A stretch of DNA of 13,774 nt from Bacillota bacterium (GTDB taxonomy: Bacteria; Bacillota; Dethiobacteria; Dethiobacterales; Dethiobacteraceae): the NCBI GenBank assembly GCA_012800215.1, contig JAAZJT010000048.1:1-13774 (forward strand), given 5' to 3'. The stretch's first letter is position 1, and every line of letters begins with the position of its first letter. Positions 6,898-13,045 of this stretch are shown here, piece after piece. The notes beneath the pieces were generated by a model, which worked only from the letters and a program-made list of their open reading frames with translations, ran no database searches and was not told the DNA's origin. A program made the translations under genes and the position numbers.

Positions 6898-7338
6898 ATG
6901 TTTCTAATTGCTCTGTTGTTAGCATTTGTCGCCGGCATTTCCATGGCAGTACAAGGAACTTTAAATACAGGACTGGGAAAAATAGTTGGCTTGCTGGAGT
7001 CAACCTTTATTGTACACGTAATTGGCACGTTAACACTTTTAGTATTACTTTTCTTGCTGCGTGTGGGTAAGGGGAATTTGGGCAAAATGGCTGATGTCCC
7101 TTGGTATCTCTATCTTGGTGGCATTATTAGCGTTTTGATCTTATATACTGTACAAGCAGGCATTGCTCACACAGGCGTTGCCACTGCCACAACAGCAATA
7201 ATCGTAGGACAAGTAGGCACAGCTCTTCTCCTTGACCATTTAGGCTGCTTTGGTTTGGAGAAAGTACCCTTTACCTGGTACAAGGCGATTGGTGTTATCT
7301 TCCTCGCCTTGGGTGCTAAATTGATGCTGACGAAATAA
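6898..7338 (+). CDS. Small DMT-family membrane protein, YdcZ/DUF606 type
   Basis: This is the only rightward gene. The 146-residue protein is almost wholly hydrophobic, with five predicted membrane segments at about 2-20, 32-54, 68-88, 92-113 and 126-143. The start MFLIALLLAFVAGISMAVQG, the N-T-x-L-G-K turn and the ES-x-F-x-x-H-x-x-G stretch fit the YdcZ branch of the drug/metabolite transporter superfamily, whose members are usually half-size five-segment proteins, often in pairs. No partner gene is next to it. The substrate is unknown. The ATG start has GAAAGGAG seven bases upstream. Its 3' end overlaps the 3' end of ppx by 23 bases, tail to tail, and no rightward terminator was found. No clear promoter was recognised. 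Confidence 0.82.
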   Translation: MFLIALLLAFVAGISMAVQGTLNTGLGKIVGLLESTFIVHVIGTLTLLVLLFLLRVGKGNLGKMADVPWYLYLGGIISVLILYTVQAGIAHTGVATATTAIIVGQVGTALLLDHLGCFGLEKVPFTWYKAIGVIFLALGAKLMLTK

Positions 7339-8215
7339 CAGCATACAGACTCCCCAATAAAATATCTCCCTGTGAAACAGTTAACTGCATTGTTCCTGCA
7401 GCATTTAACAGCTCTTCCACCATCAGAGCACCCGCCGGCATAATTAAAGCTCTGTCAGGTGGCAATCCTACTAAATGGGACCGCTTATGAGCAGGAAGTG
7501 GCAGCATCTTTGCTAACTGCCGTTTAATCATATCCTTGCTTAAAATAAAACCATGCAATTTATCTGCATCGTAATGTGTCATTTTAAGCTCCATGGAGGC
7601 AAGTGCTGTTATTGTTCCACCTACGCCCACTACTTGTTGACTGCTTTTTACCTTTAAAGCGCGACGGATATGCGCTCTTATCGCTTCAACTTCTGTTAGC
7701 AGCGGCGGGTCATGTTCTATAAACTTTTCCGTTAAATAAAGAGCTCCTAATTTGTAACTGCTGACTTTTAGCTCGTTATCTCGGCAGTAAATGAGCTCAC
7801 AAGAGCCACCACCCAAATCAAAGACAAGTGCACTTTTAGGAACAGAAAGACTTTGGGTTACACCAAGGTAGGATAGGGAAGCTTCTGTTGATGCCGAAAA
7901 AATTTCTATTTGCTGTCCTGTCCTTGCTGCTAATGCGTGGGCAAAAGCCTGACCATCCTCGGCTTGGCGTAAAGCACAGGTGCCAAAAACGACTATTTTT
8001 GTTGCGCCATATTGCCGGGCTATTTCTACGTATTCTGCAGCTGCCTGCATGGTAGCTTGTTTCCCCCGTTCTGACAGCCGGCCAGTTGACGATAAGCCAC
8101 TGCCTAGCTTTGTAATTGCTAATTCCCGGCGCACAGGAACAACTATCTCTTTCTCTGTTTCCGCCACCAGCAGGCGCACCGAATTAGTACCAATATCTAT
8201 TGCAGCTAAATACAT
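7316..8215 (-). CDS. Ppx/GppA-family phosphatase
   Basis: Members of this ASKHA-fold family are exopolyphosphatases or (p)ppGpp 5'-phosphohydrolases. The phosphate-1 loop AIDIGTNSVR (5-14) and phosphate-2 loop DLGGGS (133-138) are clear, with GTCALR at 78-83 and VGVGGT further on. The domain of about 299 residues is the short form without a C-terminal HD domain. The ATG at 8215 is chosen over an upstream ATG at 8245 because GGAGGG lies five bases before it and M-Y-L-A-A-I-D-I-G is the normal family beginning. The usual E-E-A motif reads T-E-A at 110-112. A Ppx/GppA gene between the S1 protein and spoIIE occurs in other anaerobic spore formers. Which substrate it uses cannot be told from sequence. 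Confidence 0.9.
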   Translation of the reverse strand: MYLAAIDIGTNSVRLLVAETEKEIVVPVRRELAITKLGSGLSSTGRLSERGKQATMQAAAEYVEIARQYGATKIVVFGTCALRQAEDGQAFAHALAARTGQQIEIFSASTEASLSYLGVTQSLSVPKSALVFDLGGGSCELIYCRDNELKVSSYKLGALYLTEKFIEHDPPLLTEVEAIRAHIRRALKVKSSQQVVGVGGTITALASMELKMTHYDADKLHGFILSKDMIKRQLAKMLPLPAHKRSHLVGLPPDRALIMPAGALMVEELLNAAGTMQLTVSQGDILLGSLYAVISSASI

Positions 8216-8281
8216 AGTAGCCCTCCAACTGGCAATTACTTTCAAGAGTCTTGAGCTTGTAAGCAGACTGAATAAATAGAT

Positions 8282-8310
8282 AAAACAGGTATCTAAAGAT
8301 ACCTGTTTTT
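8282..8310 (-). terminator. Terminator after the S1-domain gene
   Basis: A perfect 13-base inverted repeat, AAAACAGGTATCT and AGATACCTGTTTT, surrounds two bases; a realistic loop is four to six bases. It starts four bases after the stop codon of the S1 gene. T-tracts flank it on both strands, so it could work in either direction, though only leftward genes are next to it. Confidence 0.85.
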
Positions 8311-8314
8311 GTAA

Positions 8315-8707
8315 TTACATATTTGCTTTATAAGATGAGCCTCTTCCTCCGCGTTTTGATTCGGTATTACGGCGCAGATCCTGCAAACGCTCATCACTGT
8401 CTTTAAGAAATTTGCTCAGCTTATCCTCAAACGATAAACGGGATCCCCTACTGTGGTGACCACGGCCTGCATTTGGAGCCGCTTGTTTAATGGAAAGGCC
8501 GATCTTCCCGTTGCCATCAACGGAGAGAATCTTTACCATCACCTTATCTTTTTTGTTTAAGTGTTCATTAATGTCCTTTACATAGGTATCTGCAACTTCT
8601 GAAATGTGGACAAGGCCGGTTTCCCCGTTGGCAAGCTGTACAAAGGCCCCAAAATGGGTGATACCGGTGACCACCCCTTCAACAATGGCGCCCACCACTA
8701 GAGACAT
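8315..8707 (-). CDS. S1-domain RNA-binding protein, YabR/GSP13-like
   Basis: An S1 (OB-fold) RNA-binding domain fills residues 5-74: VGAIVEGVVTGITHFGAFVQL, then TGLVHISEVAD and KVMVKILSVDGNGKIGLSIK, the full canonical pattern. The tail (75-130) is basic and rich in Arg, Gly and Ser, probably flexible and able to bind nucleic acid. The 130-residue length and the place after divIC match Bacillus YabR, a general-stress S1 protein. A role in translation or RNA handling is inferred. The ATG start has AAGGGGGAA about ten bases upstream. It has its own strong promoter and terminator and so is probably transcribed alone. Confidence 0.92.
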   Translation of the reverse strand: MSLVVGAIVEGVVTGITHFGAFVQLANGETGLVHISEVADTYVKDINEHLNKKDKVMVKILSVDGNGKIGLSIKQAAPNAGRGHHSRGSRLSFEDKLSKFLKDSDERLQDLRRNTESKRGGRGSSYKANM

Positions 8708-8743
8708 ACGAAAAAAATTCCCCCTTACGAATTATCTAACCTC

Positions 8744-8771
8744 ATTATATCCAGTTTTCTTTATTTGTCAA
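8744..8771 (-). promoter_or_regulatory. Near-consensus sigma-A promoter of the S1-domain gene
   Basis: Both hexamers are perfect on the minus strand: TTGACA (8766-8771) and TATAAT (8744-8749), with a 16-base spacer. It lies in the short gap after divIC and is the best vegetative promoter in the window. Transcription should start near 8737, giving a leader of about 30 bases. Confidence 0.88.
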
Positions 8772-8782
8772 GAAAGTTAGCT

Positions 8783-9145
8783 TCATTCTTGCTCTGTTAC
8801 AGAAGGTTTGTCCTTTTCTTGCAGGAAAAAAAGCAGCTCACCTGAACGCACCATCCCCAAATCCTCCCTGGCAACCTGCTCAATATAGGAGGGGGAATGT
8901 AACCGCTCAATTTCCCGGCTCATTGCTTCATTTTGAATTTTCACAGTTTCAATTTCAGCTTGAATAGTCTCTAAAGAATGACGTAATTGGACAAGCCGCC
9001 AGTATTGACCAACAAAAAGGACAGAGAAATAGAGAAAAGCAAAAACTAAAAGCAGCAAAGGTAACCGCTTTTTTTTATTCGCTTTATCCTGTGCTTTGGG
9101 GAGGTAAATAACCTTTTTGGATTTTTGTCTCATTGGCATTGCCAT
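8783..9145 (-). CDS. divIC: Septum formation initiator protein, DivIC/FtsB family
   Basis: This bitopic membrane protein belongs to the FtsL-DivIC-DivIB complex that activates septal peptidoglycan synthesis. Residues 1-28 are basic and cytoplasmic, 29-50 form one membrane helix (LPLLLLVFAFLYFSVLFVGQYW), and 52-85 are a coiled coil that would pair with FtsL. The conserved extracellular segment Y-I-E-Q-V-A-R-E-D-L-G-M-V follows at about 87-99. Length (120) is normal. The first ATG is used because AGAGGG lies eight bases upstream. It stands after yabQ, as in Bacillus, but seems to have its own vegetative promoter, fitting a protein needed in every division and not only in sporulation. Confidence 0.92.
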   Translation of the reverse strand: MAMPMRQKSKKVIYLPKAQDKANKKKRLPLLLLVFAFLYFSVLFVGQYWRLVQLRHSLETIQAEIETVKIQNEAMSREIERLHSPSYIEQVAREDLGMVRSGELLFFLQEKDKPSVTEQE

Positions 9146-9173
9146 TTGTAAAACCCTCTTACCAGAATAAAAT

Positions 9174-9203
9174 ATTATATAAGTTCGCCCTTTAGCCTGT
9201 TAT
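9174..9203 (-). promoter_or_regulatory. Candidate vegetative promoter of divIC
   Basis: A perfect TATAAT (9174-9179) is preceded at 18 bases by ATAACA (9198-9203), four of six to the -35 consensus, which overlaps the yabQ stop codon. It would uncouple divIC from the sporulation-specific yabP-yabQ transcript. The -35 is weak. Confidence 0.4.
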
Positions 9204-9670
9204 TCCTTCTTTTTCCTGGGAAAGCTTATATTTTTTTGCAACTGCCTCCCTGCTGCTTCCATGCGTGAAATAATGCTGCTTATTTTTTTAGCGCATTTTA
9301 ACAGGAAATGCCCCACAATAATGAAAGGCCTTGTAACAAAGCGAATGGCTGCTATACTTTTTTTGAAAGTCCACACAAGCAGACACCGCAAAATCCGGTG
9401 TAGCAATAAATAGTAAAGCAGAGCGCCTGTCCCAATTCCTAGAAAGATATGGACACGCACTTCTCCCCAGTTATAAAGCAGGAGTGTGAAAAAAACTAAT
9501 GCAGTCGCTCCTACACAAAATAAAAGGTCAATAAGCAATTGCACAAACCGGGATATACGTTTGAACATCCGAAAAACATCAACAACTTCAAAAGCAATCC
9601 CTATAATCAATCCGAGCATGACAGCAACAAAAAAAATTATAAATTGCTGTATGACAAAAGTATCAGCCAC
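9200..9670 (-). CDS. yabQ: Spore cortex biosynthesis protein YabQ
   Basis: YabQ is a mother-cell membrane protein needed for spore cortex formation in Bacillus. The first two thirds are hydrophobic, with membrane segments at about 8-30, 44-66 and 70-92, and the typical G-x-x-F-E-V-V-D-V-F-R motif near 24-34. The C-terminus is basic and ends in RKKKE. The GTG at 9670 is preferred over the GTG at 9676, because the GGGGAGG ribosome binding site is seven bases before the former and touches the latter; this gives 156 residues. It begins 27 bases after yabP and is surely cotranscribed with it. Its exact biochemical role is unknown. Confidence 0.88.
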   Translation of the reverse strand: MADTFVIQQFIIFFVAVMLGLIIGIAFEVVDVFRMFKRISRFVQLLIDLLFCVGATALVFFTLLLYNWGEVRVHIFLGIGTGALLYYLLLHRILRCLLVWTFKKSIAAIRFVTRPFIIVGHFLLKCAKKISSIISRMEAAGRQLQKNISFPRKKKE

Positions 9671-9697
9671 TGGCACTCCTCCCCGGCTTTCTCCCCC

Positions 9698-9985
9698 TTA
9701 TTTAAACAAGCGTTCAAAAAGACCTTTACCCCGATCGCGTATACGTTTATCTTCTGAATAGGCAAGCTCTAAAATCAGTCCCTCAATTGCCAGCTCGCCC
9801 TTCTCCAGATTCAGCTGTTTGATGTGCAGGTCTTCTCCCCGAATAGCCAGCAAGCCTTGTTCCGTTTCCAAAACAACTTCTTCGTCATCAAAACTATCTA
9901 CATGCACCACTCCGGTAACATCCAAAAGTTCACGATTGTCAATAACTAATCGGTGGCCCGCTTGCGTCTTGGTATAGTTATCCAA
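9698..9985 (-). CDS. yabP: Sporulation protein YabP
   Basis: This 95-residue protein belongs to the YabP/YqfC family, small mother-cell sporulation proteins of unknown biochemistry. The family pattern is visible: H-R-L-x-I-D-N-R-E-L-L-D-V-T-G-V-x-x-V-x-S-F-D-D-E-E-V-V-L-E-T near the N-terminus, followed by G-L-L-A-I-R-G-E-D-L-H-I-K-Q-L-N-L-E-K-G-E-L-A-I-E-G. The start is TTG, with GAGGAGGG six bases upstream. A terminator for the upstream gene and a candidate sigma-E promoter precede it, so yabP-yabQ look like a mother-cell-specific unit, as in Bacillus. Confidence 0.92.
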   Translation of the reverse strand: MDNYTKTQAGHRLVIDNRELLDVTGVVHVDSFDDEEVVLETEQGLLAIRGEDLHIKQLNLEKGELAIEGLILELAYSEDKRIRDRGKGLFERLFK

Positions 9986-10018
9986 ATCAAACCCTCCTCA
10001 CTCACACTTTTCTATTCC

Positions 10019-10047
10019 ATCATATGAGGGGGACAAGATTTTATGCC
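10019..10047 (-). promoter_or_regulatory. Candidate sigma-E promoter of yabP-yabQ
   Basis: Minus-strand GGCATAAA (10040-10047) and CATATGAT (10019-10026) are 13 bases apart. Each matches six of eight positions of the Bacillus sigma-E elements GKCATATT and CATACAMT, and the spacing is suitable. In Bacillus yabP and yabQ belong to the sigma-E regulon. No sigma-A-like pair is seen in this gap. Confidence 0.55.
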
Positions 10048-10068
10048 TGTGAAATACGAAAAGACAAC

Positions 10069-10090
10069 AAAAAAACGGCCTCAGACCGCT
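10069..10090 (-). terminator. Terminator after the SpoIID-domain gene
   Basis: Minus-strand AGCGGTC and GGCCGTT form a 7-bp stem that includes two G-T wobbles, with a TGA loop, followed by a T7 tract. It begins a few bases after the stop codon at 10095. Confidence 0.7.
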
Positions 10091-10094
10091 ATTT

Positions 10095-11120
10095 TTATTC
10101 CCAAAGCTTTACGATATCTATATTGCGGTAATAATACTTAACTATTTCTTCTGCACTTTTGCCTTCCTCTGCCAGACTGCGTGCACCCCATTGACACATA
10201 CCAACACCATGGCCATAACCGCTGCCCTTGAGCGTAACACTGCTGCCTTTAATGGAAATATCATCAATATAAGTTGAGCGCATGACAGTACTATCTAAAG
10301 CAAGCCGCAGCTGCGGTCCCGACACCTCCACATCATTGATACGAAGGAGGACAGCACGCCCTGAAGGGCCTTTTTCTGCTATTTCCATCTTTGTAATTTT
10401 CCCTGGGTCTTGACCGGTAATATTGCGCGTCACAGATCTAATACGTGCTAAGGGAAAAGCTGCTTCCCATTTTTTTTCCTCCTCAGGAATGATATCCTCC
10501 GCCGGGCTGTCTACAATCCGAATATAGGGAGGATTGGGACCCTTAAACTCTAATCCCTCCTTGGCCATAGCTGTACGGGGCCCGGCATAGGCATGGAACC
10601 AGCCGCGAATAAATTCTTTGCCATATACCGCAACCTGCCCCCTCGTACTTTCCACCGCCTGCCGCACATTTTCATTGATACGGCTGGCGTTATAAGCTTG
10701 AAATTCTTTAATGTCAGTCGATGCATGCGCATTGCGGGCCGGGACCCCGCCATTTTCTGCTATTTTTTGCAAAGTAAAGCTGCGGGCTATAATAGCTTGA
10801 GCCGCCAGCGCCTCCTTATGCCACTCAGGATCCATTTCAGCTGCCACTACCCCTTGGATATACTCTTCAAAGGGCATTGTTTCAATCCTATTTTTTTCCG
10901 CTATATATACTTTTAGTTTTGGCTCTTTTTTGGCCCCTTGATTAATGGATTTAGGGATAGTAACCTGCTGTTCTGCTTCTGGGTTGCCTTCTTTTTTCTC
11001 TTCAGGCTGTGCAGGTTTAGGCAGACGCTCCGGTGATCGCTGCAGCCAACCACACCCTGCAAAAGAAAGCAAACAAAGCAAAACTAACAACCATACTAAA
11101 AACTTACGTTTTAACGTCAC
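10095..11120 (-). CDS. SpoIID/LytB-domain lipoprotein
   Basis: SpoIID-domain proteins are lytic transglycosylases acting on denuded glycan strands; SpoIID drives engulfment membrane migration. The GTG at 11120 is chosen because GGGAGGAG lies five bases upstream. It yields 341 residues that start with a lipoprotein signal: MTLKRKF, a hydrophobic core, then LSFAGC with the lipid-modified Cys at 23. A Pro/Glu/Lys-rich linker follows to about 65. The domain has G-V-V-A-A-E-M-D with the probable catalytic Glu at 95, AAQAIIARSFTL, F-H-A-Y-A-G near 175-180 and GYGHGVGMCQWG at 301-312. A longer frame back to 11201 is not supported by a ribosome binding site. It stands alone between two terminators; a CATACTAT element at 11146-11153 resembles a sigma-E -10 but has no convincing -35. 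It is probably a paralogue of, not identical to, SpoIID. Confidence 0.9.
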   Translation of the reverse strand: MTLKRKFLVWLLVLLCLLSFAGCGWLQRSPERLPKPAQPEEKKEGNPEAEQQVTIPKSINQGAKKEPKLKVYIAEKNRIETMPFEEYIQGVVAAEMDPEWHKEALAAQAIIARSFTLQKIAENGGVPARNAHASTDIKEFQAYNASRINENVRQAVESTRGQVAVYGKEFIRGWFHAYAGPRTAMAKEGLEFKGPNPPYIRIVDSPAEDIIPEEEKKWEAAFPLARIRSVTRNITGQDPGKITKMEIAEKGPSGRAVLLRINDVEVSGPQLRLALDSTVMRSTYIDDISIKGSSVTLKGSGYGHGVGMCQWGARSLAEEGKSAEEIVKYYYRNIDIVKLWE

Positions 11121-11199
11121 AATTACTCCTCCCATATACTTTTTTATAGTATGAGAGAGAAAAGATAAAATTAAACATATGGCAAACACGTAATTAATC

Positions 11200-11226
11200 A
11201 AAAAAATTAGGCCTATGGCCTAATTT
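11200..11226 (-). terminator. Terminator after hup
   Basis: Minus-strand AAATTAGGCC and GGCCTAATTT form a perfect 10-bp stem with a three-base loop, followed by a T-tract. It begins two bases after the hup stop codon and is the clearest terminator in the window. Confidence 0.93.
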
Positions 11227-11227
11227 C

Positions 11228-11500
11228 TTACTTTACACTATCTTTAAGTGCTTTACCTGCCTTAAAAACAGGTACTTTTACTGCTGGAATGGTAATGGTT
11301 TCTCCAGTAGCCGGGTTGCGTCCTTCACGCTCTTTACGGTCACGCACATCAAAAGTGCCAAAGCCAATTATCTGTACCTTATCGCCCTTGGCCAGAGCTT
11401 CACCAATTCCGTCGAAAACTGCATTTACCACTTTTTCTGTGTCTTTTTTTGTAAAACCGGTTTTTTCTGCTACAACACTAATAAGTTCTGACTTATTCAC
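11228..11500 (-). CDS. hup: HU family DNA-binding protein
   Basis: HU is a nucleoid-associated dimer that bends DNA. The GTG at 11500 is chosen over a TTG one codon upstream: it gives MNKSELISVV and exactly 90 residues, the standard length, with GGAGGG seven bases before it. Residues 1-45 form the helical dimer body, F-G-x-F is at 47-50, and GRNPATGE (60-67) is the conserved tip of the DNA-binding arm. The C-terminal VPVFKAGKALKDSV is canonical. It follows mazG by about 95 bases without a terminator between, and ends in a strong one. Its leader has two short palindromes that could be operators. Confidence 0.97.
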   Translation of the reverse strand: MNKSELISVVAEKTGFTKKDTEKVVNAVFDGIGEALAKGDKVQIIGFGTFDVRDRKEREGRNPATGETITIPAVKVPVFKAGKALKDSVK

Positions 11501-11527
11501 CAAAATTCCCTCCTACTACCATAAATT

Positions 11528-11545
11528 AAGTACTCTAGAATACTT
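11528..11545. promoter_or_regulatory. Imperfect palindrome upstream of hup
   Basis: AAGTACTCTAGAATACTT is an 18-base inverted repeat, symmetric at all but one base-pair position of each half. A second palindrome, TTCGCGAA, lies eight bases further upstream at 11553-11560. Both lie in the 94-base gap between mazG and hup. No RNA hairpin with a T-run is formed, so a protein-binding site is the likelier reading. No known operator was recognised. Confidence 0.3.
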
Positions 11546-11594
11546 TTGCATATTCGCGAAACTTTTTATAAATCCTGCATAAATCAAGGAATTT

Positions 11595-13040
11595 TTACCC
11601 TTTTAGCTGATTTTTAGCTAAATTCCACCATTCGTCAAGTTTCTCCAAAGAGTAATCAGACATCTCTCCTCCCTCGGCTTGTACTTGCTCCTCTACAAAT
11701 CTCAGGCGTTGGAAGAACTTGTTAATGGCGGCAGCAAGAGCCTGTTCAGCATCGACATCCAGGAAACGTGCCACATTAACAACAGCAAAGAGCAAGTCAC
11801 CTAGTTCTTCCTCTATTTTTGCCGCATTGCCTTTATTGTATGCATCTTTTAACTCTATTAACTCTTCCTGGAGTTTTTCCCAGGCACCTTTTATCTCCGG
11901 CCAGTCAAAACCAACAGAGGAAGCCTGCCGCTGTAGTTTCTGTGCCCGCAGCAGTGCAGGTAGATATGTTTCTACAGTAAAAAGGGAAGTCCTCTCTTTT
12001 TTTTCTTCTTTTTTTATCTGCTCCCATGTACGCAGCACCTCCGCAGCAGTTTTAGCCTCTTTATTGCCAAAAACATGAGGATGACGGCGCTTTAACTTTT
12101 CCGTAATCCGCTCAATCACATCATAAAAGGTAAAATCCTGGCTTTCGGCGGCTATTTCACTATGAAAAACAATTTGCAGGAGTAAATCGCCCAGCTCTTC
12201 ACAAAAATTTTCCTTGTCGCCTTTATCTATCGCCTCCAGCACCTCATATGCCTCTTCTAATAAATAAGGCTTCAAAGAAATATGATCCTGCTCTTGGTCC
12301 CAGGGGCAACCATGCTCACTCCTGAGAATACGCATCACTTGTAGTAAATCACTTATATTATACCGGGTCAAAGGTGGCACATATAATGTCGTCAGGTGAT
12401 CAATCCAATGCTGCCGGTCAATTTGATACAGCGGCACTGTTGCAATGCGTTTATTGCGCGGCAAACCGGCACCTCTTAGGAGTGTAATAGGATGTTCCGG
12501 CGGATATAGCTTTAACAACTCCAGCTTAACAGTAGAAGCGATGCGATCATTATAAGCTTGCATGATTAACAAATTTTTATCTGGTGCAGACAACAGCTTG
12601 TCCGTCTCCAACGCATCTAAAACAAGCAGCTCCTTTTCCCGTGGCAGCTGCAGTTCTGCTGTGACTGCTTCTAAAAAGGAAACTGCGGGCAGCACACGGC
12701 ATTCAACTCCTACTGCGCCGGCCTTTTCCATAATAATCTCCACTGCTTTTTCTGCAAACAGTGGACTGCCAGGGACAACGTAAGCAACCGTGCCAAAATG
12801 TAAAGCAGCATTAAGCACAAAATATGCTATCTGGCGATAGACTTCAGAAAATGTTTCGCCCCGCTTGTAAAAAAAATCTAAAGGCTTAAAAGATATATGA
12901 TGATCGCGCAAAACTTTTACGCCAGGATGCCTGACGGTTCGTAAATAAACATGTTTAATCTGCTTTAACATAAAAAGTGATTGACGTGTAATTGCTTGTG
13001 GATTCCCTGGTCCTAGGCCAACTAAATAAATTTTTTTCAC
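11595..13040 (-). CDS. mazG: Nucleoside triphosphate pyrophosphohydrolase MazG with N-terminal methylase-like domain (YabN type)
   Basis: MazG hydrolyses NTPs and dNTPs, including non-canonical ones, to monophosphate and pyrophosphate. Residues 1 to about 220 form a tetrapyrrole-methylase-like domain with GLGPGNP (8-14) and VPGSPLF (89-95), whose function is unknown. Two MazG repeats follow. The first has HGCPWDQEQ (243-251), EE-x-x-E (262-266) and EELGD (281-285); the second has EEL (392-394) and EELGD (411-415). Metal-binding acids are present in both. The 481-residue fusion is the Bacillus YabN architecture. The GTG start has AAGGGG nine bases upstream, inside the end of the preceding flippase gene; the gap is only five bases, which suggests translational coupling. 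Confidence 0.95.
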   Translation of the reverse strand: MKKIYLVGLGPGNPQAITRQSLFMLKQIKHVYLRTVRHPGVKVLRDHHISFKPLDFFYKRGETFSEVYRQIAYFVLNAALHFGTVAYVVPGSPLFAEKAVEIIMEKAGAVGVECRVLPAVSFLEAVTAELQLPREKELLVLDALETDKLLSAPDKNLLIMQAYNDRIASTVKLELLKLYPPEHPITLLRGAGLPRNKRIATVPLYQIDRQHWIDHLTTLYVPPLTRYNISDLLQVMRILRSEHGCPWDQEQDHISLKPYLLEEAYEVLEAIDKGDKENFCEELGDLLLQIVFHSEIAAESQDFTFYDVIERITEKLKRRHPHVFGNKEAKTAAEVLRTWEQIKKEEKKERTSLFTVETYLPALLRAQKLQRQASSVGFDWPEIKGAWEKLQEELIELKDAYNKGNAAKIEEELGDLLFAVVNVARFLDVDAEQALAAAINKFFQRLRFVEEQVQAEGGEMSDYSLEKLDEWWNLAKNQLKG

Positions 13041-13045
13041 AGTTA

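Noticed and set aside
7280..7312. AAGGCGA and TCGCCTT inverted repeat as a terminator for ppx
   Set aside because: The loop is long, there is no T-tract after it on the minus strand, and it lies in coding sequence of the ydcZ-like gene.
9486..9761. Rightward frames across yabQ and the yabQ-yabP gap
   Set aside because: They are antisense to yabQ, rich in Lys, Thr and Ser, with no domain pattern or ribosome binding site.
11121..11201. Upstream extension of the SpoIID-domain protein to the ATG at 11201
   Set aside because: It would add 27 residues before the lipoprotein signal, overlaps the hup terminator, and lacks a ribosome binding site; the GTG at 11120 has an ideal one.
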